Below are positions 42,924 through 52,020 of a DNA stretch of 64,000 nucleotides, one piece after another. Position 1 is the first letter of the stretch. Each line of letters begins with the position of its first letter. The stretch covers positions 131,244 to 195,243 of the forward strand of contig JAHCAG010000001.1 in assembly GCA_019635015.1 (NCBI GenBank). Direction: 5' to 3'. A program made the translations under genes and the position numbers. The stretch comes from Burkholderiales bacterium (lineage in GTDB: Bacteria; Pseudomonadota; Gammaproteobacteria; Burkholderiales; SG8-41). The notes under the pieces were generated by a model. That model saw only the letters and a list, made by a program, of their open reading frames with translations, was not told the origin of the DNA and made no database searches.

Positions 42924-43637
42924 ATGGCAATCAGGAAAAAACCCCCGGGCGAGGAAGGCGTTGCGGCAGTCAATCGCGCGCTGACGGTGGTGGTCGCGCT
43001 GGAAACCTCGGGCGAAGCCATGTCGCTGGCGGAGTTGTCCCGCAAGACGGGTCTCTACAAGAGCACGCTCCTGAGGCTCATCGCGTCTCTCGAACAGTTC
43101 GCACTGGTGGTGGCCCGGCCGGACAAGAAATACTGCCTCGGGCCCCTCGCCCTGCGGCTGGGGAGATCGTTCGAGGCCACGGATCACCTGCAGGACCAGG
43201 TGATGCCGGCACTGGAGCGGCTGGTCGAGGAGGGCACGGAGAGCGCTTCGTTTCATGTGCGCCACGGCAGACAGCGGCTTTGCATGTTCCGCGTGGATTC
43301 CAGGCATTCCACCCTGGACCGGCTGAAAGCCGGCGACCTGCTTCCAATGGATCGCGGCGGTGCGGGGAAGGCCATCCGGACCTTTGAGCAGCCCCTGTCC
43401 AGGGAAGATCTGCTCCAGATGGAAAACGTCGTCGAATCCTTCGGCGCGCGTAATCCGGCCATAGCAGGCATCTCGGCGCCGGTTTTTGGAGTGGGCGGGA
43501 TTTTCTGCGGCGTAATTTCACTTTCGGGGCCGATAGAGCGCTTTACGGACAGCAATATCCGGAAGATGAAACGCCTGCTGATCACCGAATGCCGCGGGGT
43601 CACCACGGCCCTGGGCGGAGAGTGGCCGTGGCCCTGA
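42924..43637 (+). CDS. IclR family transcriptional regulator
   Basis: 237 residues. The N-terminal winged helix reads AVNRALTVVVALETSGEAMS, LAELSRKTGLYKSTLLRLIA. The C-terminal effector-binding domain includes HSTLDRLKAGDLLPMDRGGAGKA and GISAPVFGVGGIFCGVISLSGP, typical of IclR. It likely controls the divergent Bug receptor and perhaps the sulfatase downstream. The ATG at 42924 was chosen over a TTG at 42858. Confidence 0.93.
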   Translation: MAIRKKPPGEEGVAAVNRALTVVVALETSGEAMSLAELSRKTGLYKSTLLRLIASLEQFALVVARPDKKYCLGPLALRLGRSFEATDHLQDQVMPALERLVEEGTESASFHVRHGRQRLCMFRVDSRHSTLDRLKAGDLLPMDRGGAGKAIRTFEQPLSREDLLQMENVVESFGARNPAIAGISAPVFGVGGIFCGVISLSGPIERFTDSNIRKMKRLLITECRGVTTALGGEWPWP

Positions 43638-43752
43638 GCACGGAGCCGGACCTGCTTCAGGTCATCCGGAATTTCCGGGTTCACGAAGCAGTCGGGAGCG
43701 CGCATTGAAGCGGGCGCAAACAGGCAAAAAAGCGACAACGGGGAGCAGTGTC

Positions 43753-46080
43753 ATGGCGGATGACGGTCACAATAAAAACGGTGGATTACGGTCCGGCGAT
43801 CCCGGCGCGGCGTTCCAGGGCAGGATAGGCCGGACATTTGCCGATTCAACGCCGTGGTGGCCCGCGCCCGCCAGGCCGCGCGAAGGTTCACCGAATGTGG
43901 TGATTTTTTTCGTCGATGATCTGGGATTTTCAGACTTCGGCGCTTTTGGCGCGGAGATCGAAACACCCAATATCGACCGGCTGGCCGCCGGCGGAGTCCG
44001 TTTCAGCAATTACACGACGGTTCCCATGTGTACCCCGGCGCGCGCCGCGCTGCTGACGGGGAAAAACCCCCACTCGGTGGGTTGCGGCTGGATCACGCAT
44101 GCGGACCCGGGGTATCCCGGCTACGGCGGCGAAATATCGCCGGATGCCCCGACGTTCGCCGAATTGCTGCGCGAAGGCGGCTACTCGACCATGGCCATAG
44201 GCAAATGGCACAACACCAAAGAGCACAACGCCGGCGCCGCCGGTGACAAGAGCTCCTGGCCGGTCCAGCGCGGATTTGACCGCTTTTATGGATTCATCGC
44301 CTCCGAAACCAGCTTCTTTCATCCGGATTGCCTGTATGAAGGCTCTCAGACGGTTGATATCGACACCTATCCTGATGACTACTTTGCAACTGATGACTGG
44401 ACTGACCGTGCGATCCGGTGGACCAAGGAACACCTGGGCGCAGGACCGTTAAAACCTTTTCTGCTTTACCTTGCCTTCAATGCGCCGCACGCGCCGATCC
44501 AGGCCAAGCCCGCAGATATTCTGAAATACCGGAGTCGCTACGATGCCGGCTGGGATGTACTGCGTGAACAGCGGTGGAAAAAGCAGGTCCGGCTGGGCGT
44601 TCTTCCGGAAAACACCCGGCTCCCGCCGCGAAACCCCGGTATACCGGCCTGGGCGGATCTGCCGGCGGACAAGCAGGCGCTGTTCGCGCGGCACATGGAG
44701 GTCTATGCGGCGCTGATCGACAATCTCGATCAGAACATTGGCCGCTATGTTGACTTTCTCGAGCAGTCCGGCACGCTTGAGAACACGCTGATCATCCTGA
44801 CCTCGGACAATGGCGCCACCGCGGCCGGCGGCGACAACGGAACCGTCAATGGCTGGAACGCCAGGCTTGGGGGCGATGACAGCGAATCCAAGTTGCGGGA
44901 ACTGCTGGAGACGGGGGGCTTTGGCGGGCCGGAAACCTATGCCACCTACCCGCGGGGCTGGGGGCAGGTTTCAAACACGCCGTTCCGCTATTTCAAACGC
45001 ACACCCGTCAATGGCGGCATCCGCGTCCCCTTCATCGCGCACTGGCCGCGCGCCATCAAGGCGCAGGGCGGCGTCCAGCGCCAGTGGATACACGTCACGG
45101 ACGTGATGCCGACGCTCCTCGAACTGACCGGCATCGGGTATCCGGGGCAATTCCGCGGTTACAGCACCAGGCCGCTCGACGGCATCAGCTTCGCCGGAGC
45201 ATTGATGGATCCGGCGGCCCCCGGGAAACGCACGCGGCAGCATTACGAGCTGGACGGCAACCGCGGTTACATCAAGGACGGCTGGAAAATCGTGTCCCTG
45301 CAGCCGCCGGGGAAAAAGATCGCAATTGAGAACTGGATGCTTTTCAACCTTGAGGACGATCCGACCGAGATCGAAAATCTCGCGGAAAAATTACCTGAAA
45401 AACTGAAGGACATGGTGTCCTCGTTTGACGAGGAGGCGTTCCGCAACCACGTGTATCCCATCGACAACAGGGGATACGAAAAATCCCTGACGGTTCCGCC
45501 CCACCGGCAGGCGGTCATCAATGCGCCGCACGTGTTTTACCAGGGCGGCCAGACCGCGGAACGGGCCAGCGTGTTCCAGCTGTTCAATGACCGCAGTTTC
45601 AGGATCACCGCGCGATTTTCCTTCTGCAGCGGTGACCGGGGCGTGATTTACAGCATCGGAAGCATATTCGGCGGATTGCTGATGTACGTCATGAATGATG
45701 CGATGGCGTTCGTCTATCAGCGGTGGCCCATCCCCCTGGAATTGCCGCCCGTCAGCCTGGCCGAAGGCACGCAGGAGATACTGCTTGAGTATCGCGCGTT
45801 GGGAAAACGTCAGGGTTCAGGGCGATTGCTACTGAATGGCCGGGAAATCATTCCCGAAACGCCCATGTCCCCCACCATGGTCCGCCTGCCCTCTGAGGGC
45901 ATCGACATCGGCATCGACCGGCGGCAGCCCGCATCAAAACGTTACGCCGAGTTCGGTGCCTTTCGCTATACCAATGACATTGCCTGGGTGCGCCTGGAGC
46001 CGGGCCCCCAGGCGCCCGGAACGATCAGCAACATGTCGGAGGTGCAGGCGCAAAAGCTGGCTGTGGAGCAGGCGTCCTGA
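43753..46080 (+). CDS. Arylsulfatase (type I sulfatase)
   Basis: 775 residues. The sulfatase signature CTPARAALLTG places Cys93 for conversion to formylglycine. Metal ligands fit NVVIFFVDDLGFSDFG (two Asp) and LTSDNGATAAGG (Asp-Asn), with GKWHNTK and HAPIQAK as further active-site segments. The C-terminal 200 residues form an extra beta-rich domain (FSFCSGDRGVIYSIGSIFGG). No signal peptide is evident, so action in the cytoplasm is likely. GGGGAG lies 7 nt before the ATG at 43753; an in-frame TTG at 43705 is less likely. Located 115 bp after IclR: uptake and desulfation of a sulfate ester is a reasonable inference. Confidence 0.93.
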   Translation: MADDGHNKNGGLRSGDPGAAFQGRIGRTFADSTPWWPAPARPREGSPNVVIFFVDDLGFSDFGAFGAEIETPNIDRLAAGGVRFSNYTTVPMCTPARAALLTGKNPHSVGCGWITHADPGYPGYGGEISPDAPTFAELLREGGYSTMAIGKWHNTKEHNAGAAGDKSSWPVQRGFDRFYGFIASETSFFHPDCLYEGSQTVDIDTYPDDYFATDDWTDRAIRWTKEHLGAGPLKPFLLYLAFNAPHAPIQAKPADILKYRSRYDAGWDVLREQRWKKQVRLGVLPENTRLPPRNPGIPAWADLPADKQALFARHMEVYAALIDNLDQNIGRYVDFLEQSGTLENTLIILTSDNGATAAGGDNGTVNGWNARLGGDDSESKLRELLETGGFGGPETYATYPRGWGQVSNTPFRYFKRTPVNGGIRVPFIAHWPRAIKAQGGVQRQWIHVTDVMPTLLELTGIGYPGQFRGYSTRPLDGISFAGALMDPAAPGKRTRQHYELDGNRGYIKDGWKIVSLQPPGKKIAIENWMLFNLEDDPTEIENLAEKLPEKLKDMVSSFDEEAFRNHVYPIDNRGYEKSLTVPPHRQAVINAPHVFYQGGQTAERASVFQLFNDRSFRITARFSFCSGDRGVIYSIGSIFGGLLMYVMNDAMAFVYQRWPIPLELPPVSLAEGTQEILLEYRALGKRQGSGRLLLNGREIIPETPMSPTMVRLPSEGIDIGIDRRQPASKRYAEFGAFRYTNDIAWVRLEPGPQAPGTISNMSEVQAQKLAVEQAS

Positions 46081-46177
46081 TCATGTCCGCGTGCGCCTAG
46101 CCGGACCGAATGCGCTGGAAGATCGGGCTTGGTCCCGTCAGCGCGTAGTTCAACTGCACATGCTCCGGGCCGGCGGA

Positions 46178-46654
46178 CTACTTCTTCCTGCGGCGCGGGG
46201 CCGCCCGGGTTTTCGAACGGATCAGCAGCACGGGCACGGTTGACTGCCGCACAACGTTTTCGGCATCGCTGCCCATGATCAAACGCGCGCCGCCCCGGCG
46301 GCCATGCGTGCCGATCACGATCAGATCCGCGCGGAGTTTTTTTGCCTGTTTGAGAATCGCATCAGCTACGGGTCCCAGCGAGTGTTCGACAAGCGTGGTG
46401 CGGGTTCTTACCCGCTTCTGGCGCGCAAGTCCTTCCGCCTTCAGGAGTATCTTTTTCCCGTTTTCGGTCAGGCTGTTCATCAGGTCGGTGAAAATCGAAC
46501 CACTGGCCATTGCGCTGTGGATGAGCGGACTTTCATCGACCACATGCAGCGGCAGCAAAGTCGCCTTCTGGTCTTTTGCGAGCAGGATGGCCTGCTGCAG
46601 CCCCAGGTTTGATGTGGCACTGCCATCTATCGGCACCAATATGCGCTTGAACAT
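46178..46654 (-). CDS. Universal stress protein, single UspA domain
   Basis: 158 residues with ILVPIDGSATSNLGLQQA and the ATP-binding signature GTHGRRGGARLIMGSDAENVV. Ends in a basic tail (TRAAPRRRKK). Convergent with the sulfatase gene. Stand-alone. Confidence 0.93.
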   Translation of the reverse strand: MFKRILVPIDGSATSNLGLQQAILLAKDQKATLLPLHVVDESPLIHSAMASGSIFTDLMNSLTENGKKILLKAEGLARQKRVRTRTTLVEHSLGPVADAILKQAKKLRADLIVIGTHGRRGGARLIMGSDAENVVRQSTVPVLLIRSKTRAAPRRRKK

Positions 46655-46746
46655 TTCAGCCCTCCCGATCAGCGGTCATCAATGACCCAAATGTGAAAAA
46701 CAGCGTTTCGAGTCTAGCATGGCCTTGCTTGGGACCGACCCGGCCG

Positions 46747-47871
46747 TCAATCGACCGCGAGGTCGAGTATCCCGGCCTTGGGCGTGAATCCCAGCCCGGG
46801 CGCAGTCGGCAGTGTCAGCGTGCCGTTCACCGGACCCGGTGCATTGTCGAACAGCTGCTCGACGCATTTCCAGCCCTGCCAGTGGAATTCCACGCGCCCG
46901 CCGTTCGGCACGCCGCCGTGCAGATGCATGTTCATGTGCGGGTAATTGCCGCCCATCGCGAGCGGCACGTTGAAAGCCTGCGCCATCGCCGCGGCCTTGG
47001 CGGCCTGGGTGAAACCGCCGATGTCGCGCACATTGGGCTGCAGATAATCCACGGCCTCGCGCAGCAGATATTCACGCAGGAACATCAGGTCCGAGGTGGC
47101 GGTGCTGCCCGCAGCGATCGGGATCGTGGTCTGCGTGCGCAGCTTCGCCATCAGGCGCGGATCGCCCTGCAGCACGGGATCCTCGAACCAGGCGAGGTTG
47201 CAGGGCTCGCACAGTTTGGCAAGCCTCAGCGCCTGCGCATAGGTCGCGCCCTTGTTGGCGTCCATCATCAGCTCGATGTCGGGGCCGACCGCTTCGCGCA
47301 ACGCGGCGACGCGTTTTGCATCCTGCAGGATGTCCGCGTCGGTGGGTTCGCCGAGGATTTCGTCGTAGGGGTTGCTGCCTTTCGCGACCACCATCTTCAG
47401 GCTGCGCTGGCCGTCCTTGATCAGCATGCGCGCGACCTCGATCAGTTCATCGATCGAATAACGCGGCAGGCCGAAGGTGATGTAGGCGGGGACCTGCGCG
47501 TGCGCGCCGCCCAGCAGCTTCCAGATCGGTTGCCTCAGCGCCTTGCCCTTGACGTCCCACAGCGCGATGTCGATCAGGCTCATCGCGCAGTTCCACGAAC
47601 CGTGAAAATACTTGCGCGCGGTGGCCCAGAACACCTTGTTGCGGATTTCCTCGGGCCGCATCGGATCCATGCCCTTTATGATCGGGGCGGCTTCGCGATT
47701 GATGTATTCGCGCACGCCGAAGCGCATCGGGTAAGTCGACATCGCGTGGCCCTTGATGCCGTCGTCGGTCTCGATCTCGACGAAGTTTGCCATCGCGTAC
47801 TGTTCTTCCCTGACCAGCGGGAAATGGAAGGGAATGCGCAGCAGCCAGCACTGCACTCGCTGAATTTTCAT
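46747..47871 (-). CDS. Mandelate racemase/muconate lactonizing enzyme (enolase superfamily) protein
   Basis: 374 residues. The N-terminal capping domain (AMANFVEIETDDGIKGHAMS) is followed by the barrel: LKMVVAKG (basic residues), MMDANKG (first metal Asp), WFEDPV (second, Glu), and IPIAAGSTATSD where the third metal Glu (usually GE) is replaced by Ser. LQPNVRDIGG follows as usual. Loss of the third ligand would affect Mg2+ binding, so the chemistry may be changed. The ATG at 47871 has GGAGG upstream. It lies 76 bp after the aminotransferase gene on the same strand. Confidence 0.85.
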   Translation of the reverse strand: MKIQRVQCWLLRIPFHFPLVREEQYAMANFVEIETDDGIKGHAMSTYPMRFGVREYINREAAPIIKGMDPMRPEEIRNKVFWATARKYFHGSWNCAMSLIDIALWDVKGKALRQPIWKLLGGAHAQVPAYITFGLPRYSIDELIEVARMLIKDGQRSLKMVVAKGSNPYDEILGEPTDADILQDAKRVAALREAVGPDIELMMDANKGATYAQALRLAKLCEPCNLAWFEDPVLQGDPRLMAKLRTQTTIPIAAGSTATSDLMFLREYLLREAVDYLQPNVRDIGGFTQAAKAAAMAQAFNVPLAMGGNYPHMNMHLHGGVPNGGRVEFHWQGWKCVEQLFDNAPGPVNGTLTLPTAPGLGFTPKAGILDLAVD

Positions 47872-47947
47872 GACCACTCCTCCGGACGCTCAAGTCGCCG
47901 TATATTTTTTTACGATTGCCGAGGATAACAGACCCCGGGCGGCTGCT

Positions 47948-49156
47948 TCAGCCGGGCACGCCAAACTCTTTCCGGCAAACCTCCGCCAGGGCCGCCACCC
48001 CCTGGTTGATCTCCTCATGGCTCAGATTGGCGAAACACAGCCGCAGGCGGCTGCGGGCATGAGCCCCGTTCACCGACCACTCCGGCCCGGGGTTGATCGC
48101 GACATCGGCGCCGCGCGCGGCCTTGTAGAGTTTCAGCGCATCGACGCCGTCGGACAGCTTCACCCACAGGAAAATCCCGCCCTGCGGATCGTCGAACTCT
48201 GCTGCCGCGCCGAAGTCTTCGCGCAGTGATTCCATCAGGGTCACCGCCTTCGCGCGCAGCGCCTTGCGCAGCAGGGGCAGGTGTCTGGTGAAATGCGCCG
48301 TGCAGTATTCCGCCAGCACCATCTGCTCCAGCGCGCCGGAGCCGGCATCGGTCTTGATCGCCAGCATGCGCGACATCACTGACCACGGCGCCACGAGGTA
48401 ACCCACACGCAGCGCGGGTGCGATGGTTTTCGAGAACGAGCCGATGTAAATGACGTTGCCGTGGTCACTCAGGCCGTACAGCGCCGGCGGGCGATGGCCC
48501 GACCAGGTGAGATCGGCATAACAGTCGTCCTCGAACACCGGCACGCCGAAATCCGCGGCGAGTTTCAGCAGCGCCGTGCGCCGCGCCAGCGGCATCACGG
48601 TGGCGCTCGGGTTCTGCACCGTGGGGATGGTGTAGATGTATTTCGGGCGCAGACCCTTCGCCTTCAGCCCGGCGAGCGCGGCCTCAAGCGCATCGATGCG
48701 CATGCCTTCGCGGTCGAGCGGTATGCCCACCGGTGTCACGCCCAGCCTGAGCAGGCGGTTGATCGATCCCTGGTAACAGTCCTCCTCGATCAGCACCGTG
48801 TCGCCGCGTTCAAGCAGCGTGTGGTTGACCAGGTCCAGCCCCTGCAGCGAACCCGAGGTGATCAGGATGTCGTCCGCACTGCAATTCATGCCGGCATCGC
48901 GCTTGAGTTTCACCGCCAGAAAATCGCGCAGCGCGCGGTAACCCTGCGGCCCGCTGTCGAGGCCATAGGTCGACAGCGTGCGCCCCTCGCGCCGCAGCAC
49001 CGCATCGGCCGCCGCGACCAGTCCGTCCAGCGGCAGCGCATCCGGATCGTTGTTGCCGCCGGTGAAATCGTATTTGGGGCGGCCGGTCCAGCGGGACGCG
49101 GCGGATGGCAGGCCGGCGGGGAGCAGCGGGGTGAAATCGAAGGGGGCTGTGGTCAT
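47948..49156 (-). CDS. PLP-dependent aminotransferase, class I/II (MocR-like catalytic domain without HTH)
   Basis: 402 residues. The PLP lysine is K243 in GSFSKTIAPALRVGYLVAP; YTIPTVQNPSATVMP and VFEDDCYADL carry the conserved Asn and Asp/Tyr. This resembles LysN/2-aminoadipate aminotransferases and MocR catalytic domains but has no N-terminal GntR helix-turn-helix. AGAAGG supports the ATG at 49156 (a second ATG sits six bases upstream). Likely in one operon with the enolase-superfamily gene. Confidence 0.9.
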   Translation of the reverse strand: MTTAPFDFTPLLPAGLPSAASRWTGRPKYDFTGGNNDPDALPLDGLVAAADAVLRREGRTLSTYGLDSGPQGYRALRDFLAVKLKRDAGMNCSADDILITSGSLQGLDLVNHTLLERGDTVLIEEDCYQGSINRLLRLGVTPVGIPLDREGMRIDALEAALAGLKAKGLRPKYIYTIPTVQNPSATVMPLARRTALLKLAADFGVPVFEDDCYADLTWSGHRPPALYGLSDHGNVIYIGSFSKTIAPALRVGYLVAPWSVMSRMLAIKTDAGSGALEQMVLAEYCTAHFTRHLPLLRKALRAKAVTLMESLREDFGAAAEFDDPQGGIFLWVKLSDGVDALKLYKAARGADVAINPGPEWSVNGAHARSRLRLCFANLSHEEINQGVAALAEVCRKEFGVPG

Positions 49157-49246
49157 GGACATCCTTCTGTCGGTTGGACTGATGGTGTTTTAACCCGTTT
49201 TCCATCGCCGCCTGTCATGCGAGGCGAAGGCAGTGCGGAATCAGGA

Positions 49247-49570
49247 TCAGGCGATGCCGGCAAACACCGCGAGCGAGCGGTTGACCTTCAGCATCGTGGC
49301 GTCATCAATGTGGCCGATCACGCTGCCGATCCGCTCGCGCGGCACCGACAGGATTTTGTCGATCTGGATCTGCGAGATGTTTTGCAGACCGTTGTCCGGC
49401 CCCGGGTCCACCGTGATGCGGAAGATGGGCGCGTTGCGCAGTTCGCTGGTCACCAGGCACAAGGCCACGCTGGGCAGTTCATCAAACAGGTCCGACTGGA
49501 TCACCAGCGCCGGGCGCGGTTTGCCGTAATCACCGGGGGCTGCGACGGTGACAAAATCACCGCGCCGCAT
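49247..49570 (-). CDS. PemK/MazF family type II toxin
   Basis: 107 residues that start MRRGDFVTVAAPGDYGKPRPALVIQS, the classical MazF beginning, with ALCLVTSELRN and DKILSVPRERIG downstream. MazF toxins cleave mRNA at short sequences. Overlaps the antitoxin gene by 14 bp, as in most such operons. Confidence 0.93.
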   Translation of the reverse strand: MRRGDFVTVAAPGDYGKPRPALVIQSDLFDELPSVALCLVTSELRNAPIFRITVDPGPDNGLQNISQIQIDKILSVPRERIGSVIGHIDDATMLKVNRSLAVFAGIA

Positions 49571-49769
49571 CGTCCGTCCACGCCGCGGCCTGGCCGATGA
49601 ACTCCAGCGCTTCGGCTTCCGCCGGATCGCCGCGCAGCAGCGCCGACTGGCGACGGCACTCCGCCGCGAACACCGGCGAACGCGTGTCGGGCACCCAGAG
49701 CTGCACCAGCCGCAGGCCCGCCTTGCGCTGCCGCACGCGGTAATTTTTCATGCGCTCGTTGACCTCCAT
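49557..49769 (-). CDS. Antitoxin MazE family protein (DUF3018)
   Basis: 70 residues. MKNYRVRQRKAGLRLVQLWVPDTRSPVFAAECRRQSALL matches the short DUF3018/MazE-like antitoxins that pair with this toxin group. First gene of the operon, preceded by a perfect palindrome. Confidence 0.88.
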   Translation of the reverse strand: MEVNERMKNYRVRQRKAGLRLVQLWVPDTRSPVFAAECRRQSALLRGDPAEAEALEFIGQAAAWTDDAAR

Positions 49770-49778
49770 GGGGCCTCC

Positions 49779-49790
49779 GTAACATGTTAC
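49779..49790. promoter_or_regulatory. Palindromic operator of the toxin-antitoxin operon
   Basis: GTAACATGTTAC is a perfect 12-bp palindrome 10 bp upstream of the antitoxin start. A partial copy (CATGTTA) follows at 49796. Typical for autoregulation by antitoxin. Confidence 0.6.
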
Positions 49791-49857
49791 AGAGCCATGT
49801 TATGCCGTCGATGAGAGCGACGCAAGCTTGCGAGCGCTGGCTCCCGCAGAGGGGGAT

Positions 49858-49896
49858 GAATATAAATACTTGATTTTATTAATTATTTTATATCTC
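49858..49896 (-). repeat. AT-rich motif, copy F (degenerate)
   Basis: On the minus strand, AATTAATAAAATCAAG precedes TATTTATATTC; on the plus strand, AAATACTTGAT is shared with copy D. It stands in the 459-bp gap between the toxin-antitoxin operon and the gene at 50229; apart from this, the palindrome and the small frame at 49953, I see nothing else in that gap. Confidence 0.45.
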
Positions 49897-49952
49897 CGGC
49901 TGCACTCAAACCGCGCTGCGATGGCCGGCTTCTTCTTTTAGCATTTGCGCAA

Positions 49953-50141
49953 GTGCGGACTCAAAGCCGCGCTGGCCGCTTTGTGCAGGAATCGGTCGAG
50001 CGATACATCCAAGGCCTCGCCAGTCCGTCGGGACTGCACGGCGTTTCCATCAAGCTGAGTGACTGCATCACCCTGGTGCTGGTCATCACCGAATCCGGAA
50101 TCGTGCCGATTCATGTCGGCAGCCACGACGAGGTGTATTGA
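49953..50141 (+). pseudogene. Possible RelE/ParE-like toxin fragment
   Basis: A 62-codon frame ending LVLVITESGIVPIHVGSHDEVY. That C-terminal pattern (two strands, then IGxHDEVY) is typical of RelE/HigB-type toxins. At 62 residues it is shorter than such toxins (about 85-100) and has no antitoxin next to it. Either a remnant or a chance frame. Confidence 0.3.
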
Positions 50142-50228
50142 GGTGATGGGGCAGGCGGGCCGCAGTTGCAGGGAAGAATCCATCGACTCCGGTATTCTTG
50201 GGGCATCCCACCGTGGAAGGGGCACGTT

Positions 50229-51926
50229 TTGCGCACCGTACTGCAACCGGTCGTTCTCTGGATTCTCCGATACTTTCTGCTGTTCCTGGTGATCGTCGGG
50301 ATCCTGCTGGTCGCGGACTACCTGCGCAAGGAATTCACCCGCTGGGGCTCCGATACCGCCGAGCTCTCCCGGCTCGAAGTCGAGCAGGGCAATGTGGACC
50401 ATTGGCAGCAAAAGGCAAAAGCTGATCTGTCCGATCGCGTCGCACAGCTCAAAAATGCCCCGGCGAACGTCCTCAAGGCGAGGCTGGCATCCATCGCCAA
50501 GGAAATCGAAGCCAAAGAACTGGAGAAACAGAAACTCGGTGGACTGACTTCCCTGCTCACGGGAGGCGCCATCGGCAGCGGCATTGCCACCCGCCTGCAG
50601 CTCGATCTGGAAATCGAGCTGCTGAAGCAGGAGCGTGATCACCTCGGGGTCCTGCTCTCGGCGATCAGCGAGCCGGAGAATCTTGAACAACTGCGGCGCA
50701 AACATGTGCTTGCCTATGCGAAGCTGATGCAGAACGAAGCCGAGCAGGCCCGCCTCAAGGCACTCCATCCGGTCCAGGTGTTTGTCCCGGCAACCGCCGC
50801 CTTCCAGCAGTACCGGCAACTGCGGGAAACCCACAAACAACTCGCACAGGAAAACCTGACCGCCCACGAGAACTACAAGCGCCAGGAAAACCGCGTCCGG
50901 AGCATCAAGGATTCACCGCAGGTGTTCAGGGTTCGCGAAGACCGGATCGAGGCCATCGTCAGGCCGCTCGACTCGGCGATTGACGAGCGCAGGCAATCGG
51001 TCCGCGACAACTGGTTCTCGAAATTCTCGCAGCCGGTCAGCAACGTATTGCAGATTGCGCTGCTGATCCTGCTGGCGGTCATCCTGGCGCCGCTGGCGAT
51101 CAAGGCCCTGTTCTACTTTGTTTTTGCGCCGCTGGCTGCGCGGCGGCCGCCGATCCGCATCCTGCCGGAGGCCTCCGGCGTGGTGATGCCGCAATCCGTA
51201 GATATGGAAAATCCACCGGATCCGGCGCGGTTTACCGCGGTGTCCAGAAAGTTGACCCTGGCCAAGGACGAAGTGCTGCTGATCCATCCGGAATACCTGC
51301 AGAGTTCCGCGCTGGAATCGAAAATCGATACGAAATGGCTGCTCGACTGGACCCTGCCGCTGAGCAGCCTGGTCTCGGGCATGGTCGCCTTGAGCCGCAT
51401 CCGCTGCGAGGAGCCCGTCACGATAGTCATTTCACCGACACGGGATGCGCTGAGCGAGGTGGGCGTCCTCGACCTGCCGGAGGGCAGCGCGGTGGTCTTT
51501 CAGCCGCGCAATCTGGTGGGGGTGGTTCACCGCAGTGATCGCCCCTTCCGCATCACCCGGCACTGGCGCCTCGCCAGCCTGCATGCCTGGCTGACCCTGC
51601 AGCTGCGCTACGTGGTGTTTCACGGCCCCGCCAGACTGATCGTGAAGGGCTGCCGCGGCGCGCGGATTGAAGCCGCCGATACCGGGCGGCGGATCAACCA
51701 GGCCGGCACCATGGGGTTCAGCGCCAATCTCTGGTACTCCACGACCCGCTGCGAGACCTTCGTGCCGTACCTGATGGGGGAGCAGGCGCTGCTGAATGAC
51801 AGCTTTGCCGGCGCGCCGGGTTATTACATCTACGAAGAGACGCCGAATTTCGGCCGCAAAACAGGCCTGACCGGCCGGGGGCTGGAGGGTGTGTTCGATT
51901 CCCTGCTGAAAGTGTTCGGGCTCTAG
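50229..51926 (+). CDS. Membrane-anchored coiled-coil protein with a beta-rich C-terminal domain (AIM24-like, tentative)
   Basis: 565 residues. One N-terminal transmembrane helix (LWILRYFLLFLVIVGILLVA), a long charged helical region (about 40-260, e.g. ENLTAHENYKRQENRVRSIK), a second transmembrane segment (LQIALLILLAVILAPLAIKAL), then a beta-rich domain of about 230 residues (KLTLAKDEVLLIHPEYLQSS, SLVSGMVALSRIRCEEPVTI). The last domain loosely recalls AIM24 proteins but I am not sure. The TTG at 50229 has AAGGGG upstream. Function unknown. Confidence 0.65.
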   Translation: MRTVLQPVVLWILRYFLLFLVIVGILLVADYLRKEFTRWGSDTAELSRLEVEQGNVDHWQQKAKADLSDRVAQLKNAPANVLKARLASIAKEIEAKELEKQKLGGLTSLLTGGAIGSGIATRLQLDLEIELLKQERDHLGVLLSAISEPENLEQLRRKHVLAYAKLMQNEAEQARLKALHPVQVFVPATAAFQQYRQLRETHKQLAQENLTAHENYKRQENRVRSIKDSPQVFRVREDRIEAIVRPLDSAIDERRQSVRDNWFSKFSQPVSNVLQIALLILLAVILAPLAIKALFYFVFAPLAARRPPIRILPEASGVVMPQSVDMENPPDPARFTAVSRKLTLAKDEVLLIHPEYLQSSALESKIDTKWLLDWTLPLSSLVSGMVALSRIRCEEPVTIVISPTRDALSEVGVLDLPEGSAVVFQPRNLVGVVHRSDRPFRITRHWRLASLHAWLTLQLRYVVFHGPARLIVKGCRGARIEAADTGRRINQAGTMGFSANLWYSTTRCETFVPYLMGEQALLNDSFAGAPGYYIYEETPNFGRKTGLTGRGLEGVFDSLLKVFGL

Positions 51927-52020
51927 TCGCCGGCCGGGGGCGCACTGCCCCGTTTGTTGCTGCGTGCGGCGGCCGCTTCGGCTACAGTCTGCGGCGCGAT
52001 CAACACCGGCAAAAAACATC

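Noticed and set aside
43705..43752. Upstream TTG start for the sulfatase
   Set aside because: The ATG at 43753 has GGGGAG at 7 nt; the extra residues before it are Lys/Thr-rich with no family match.
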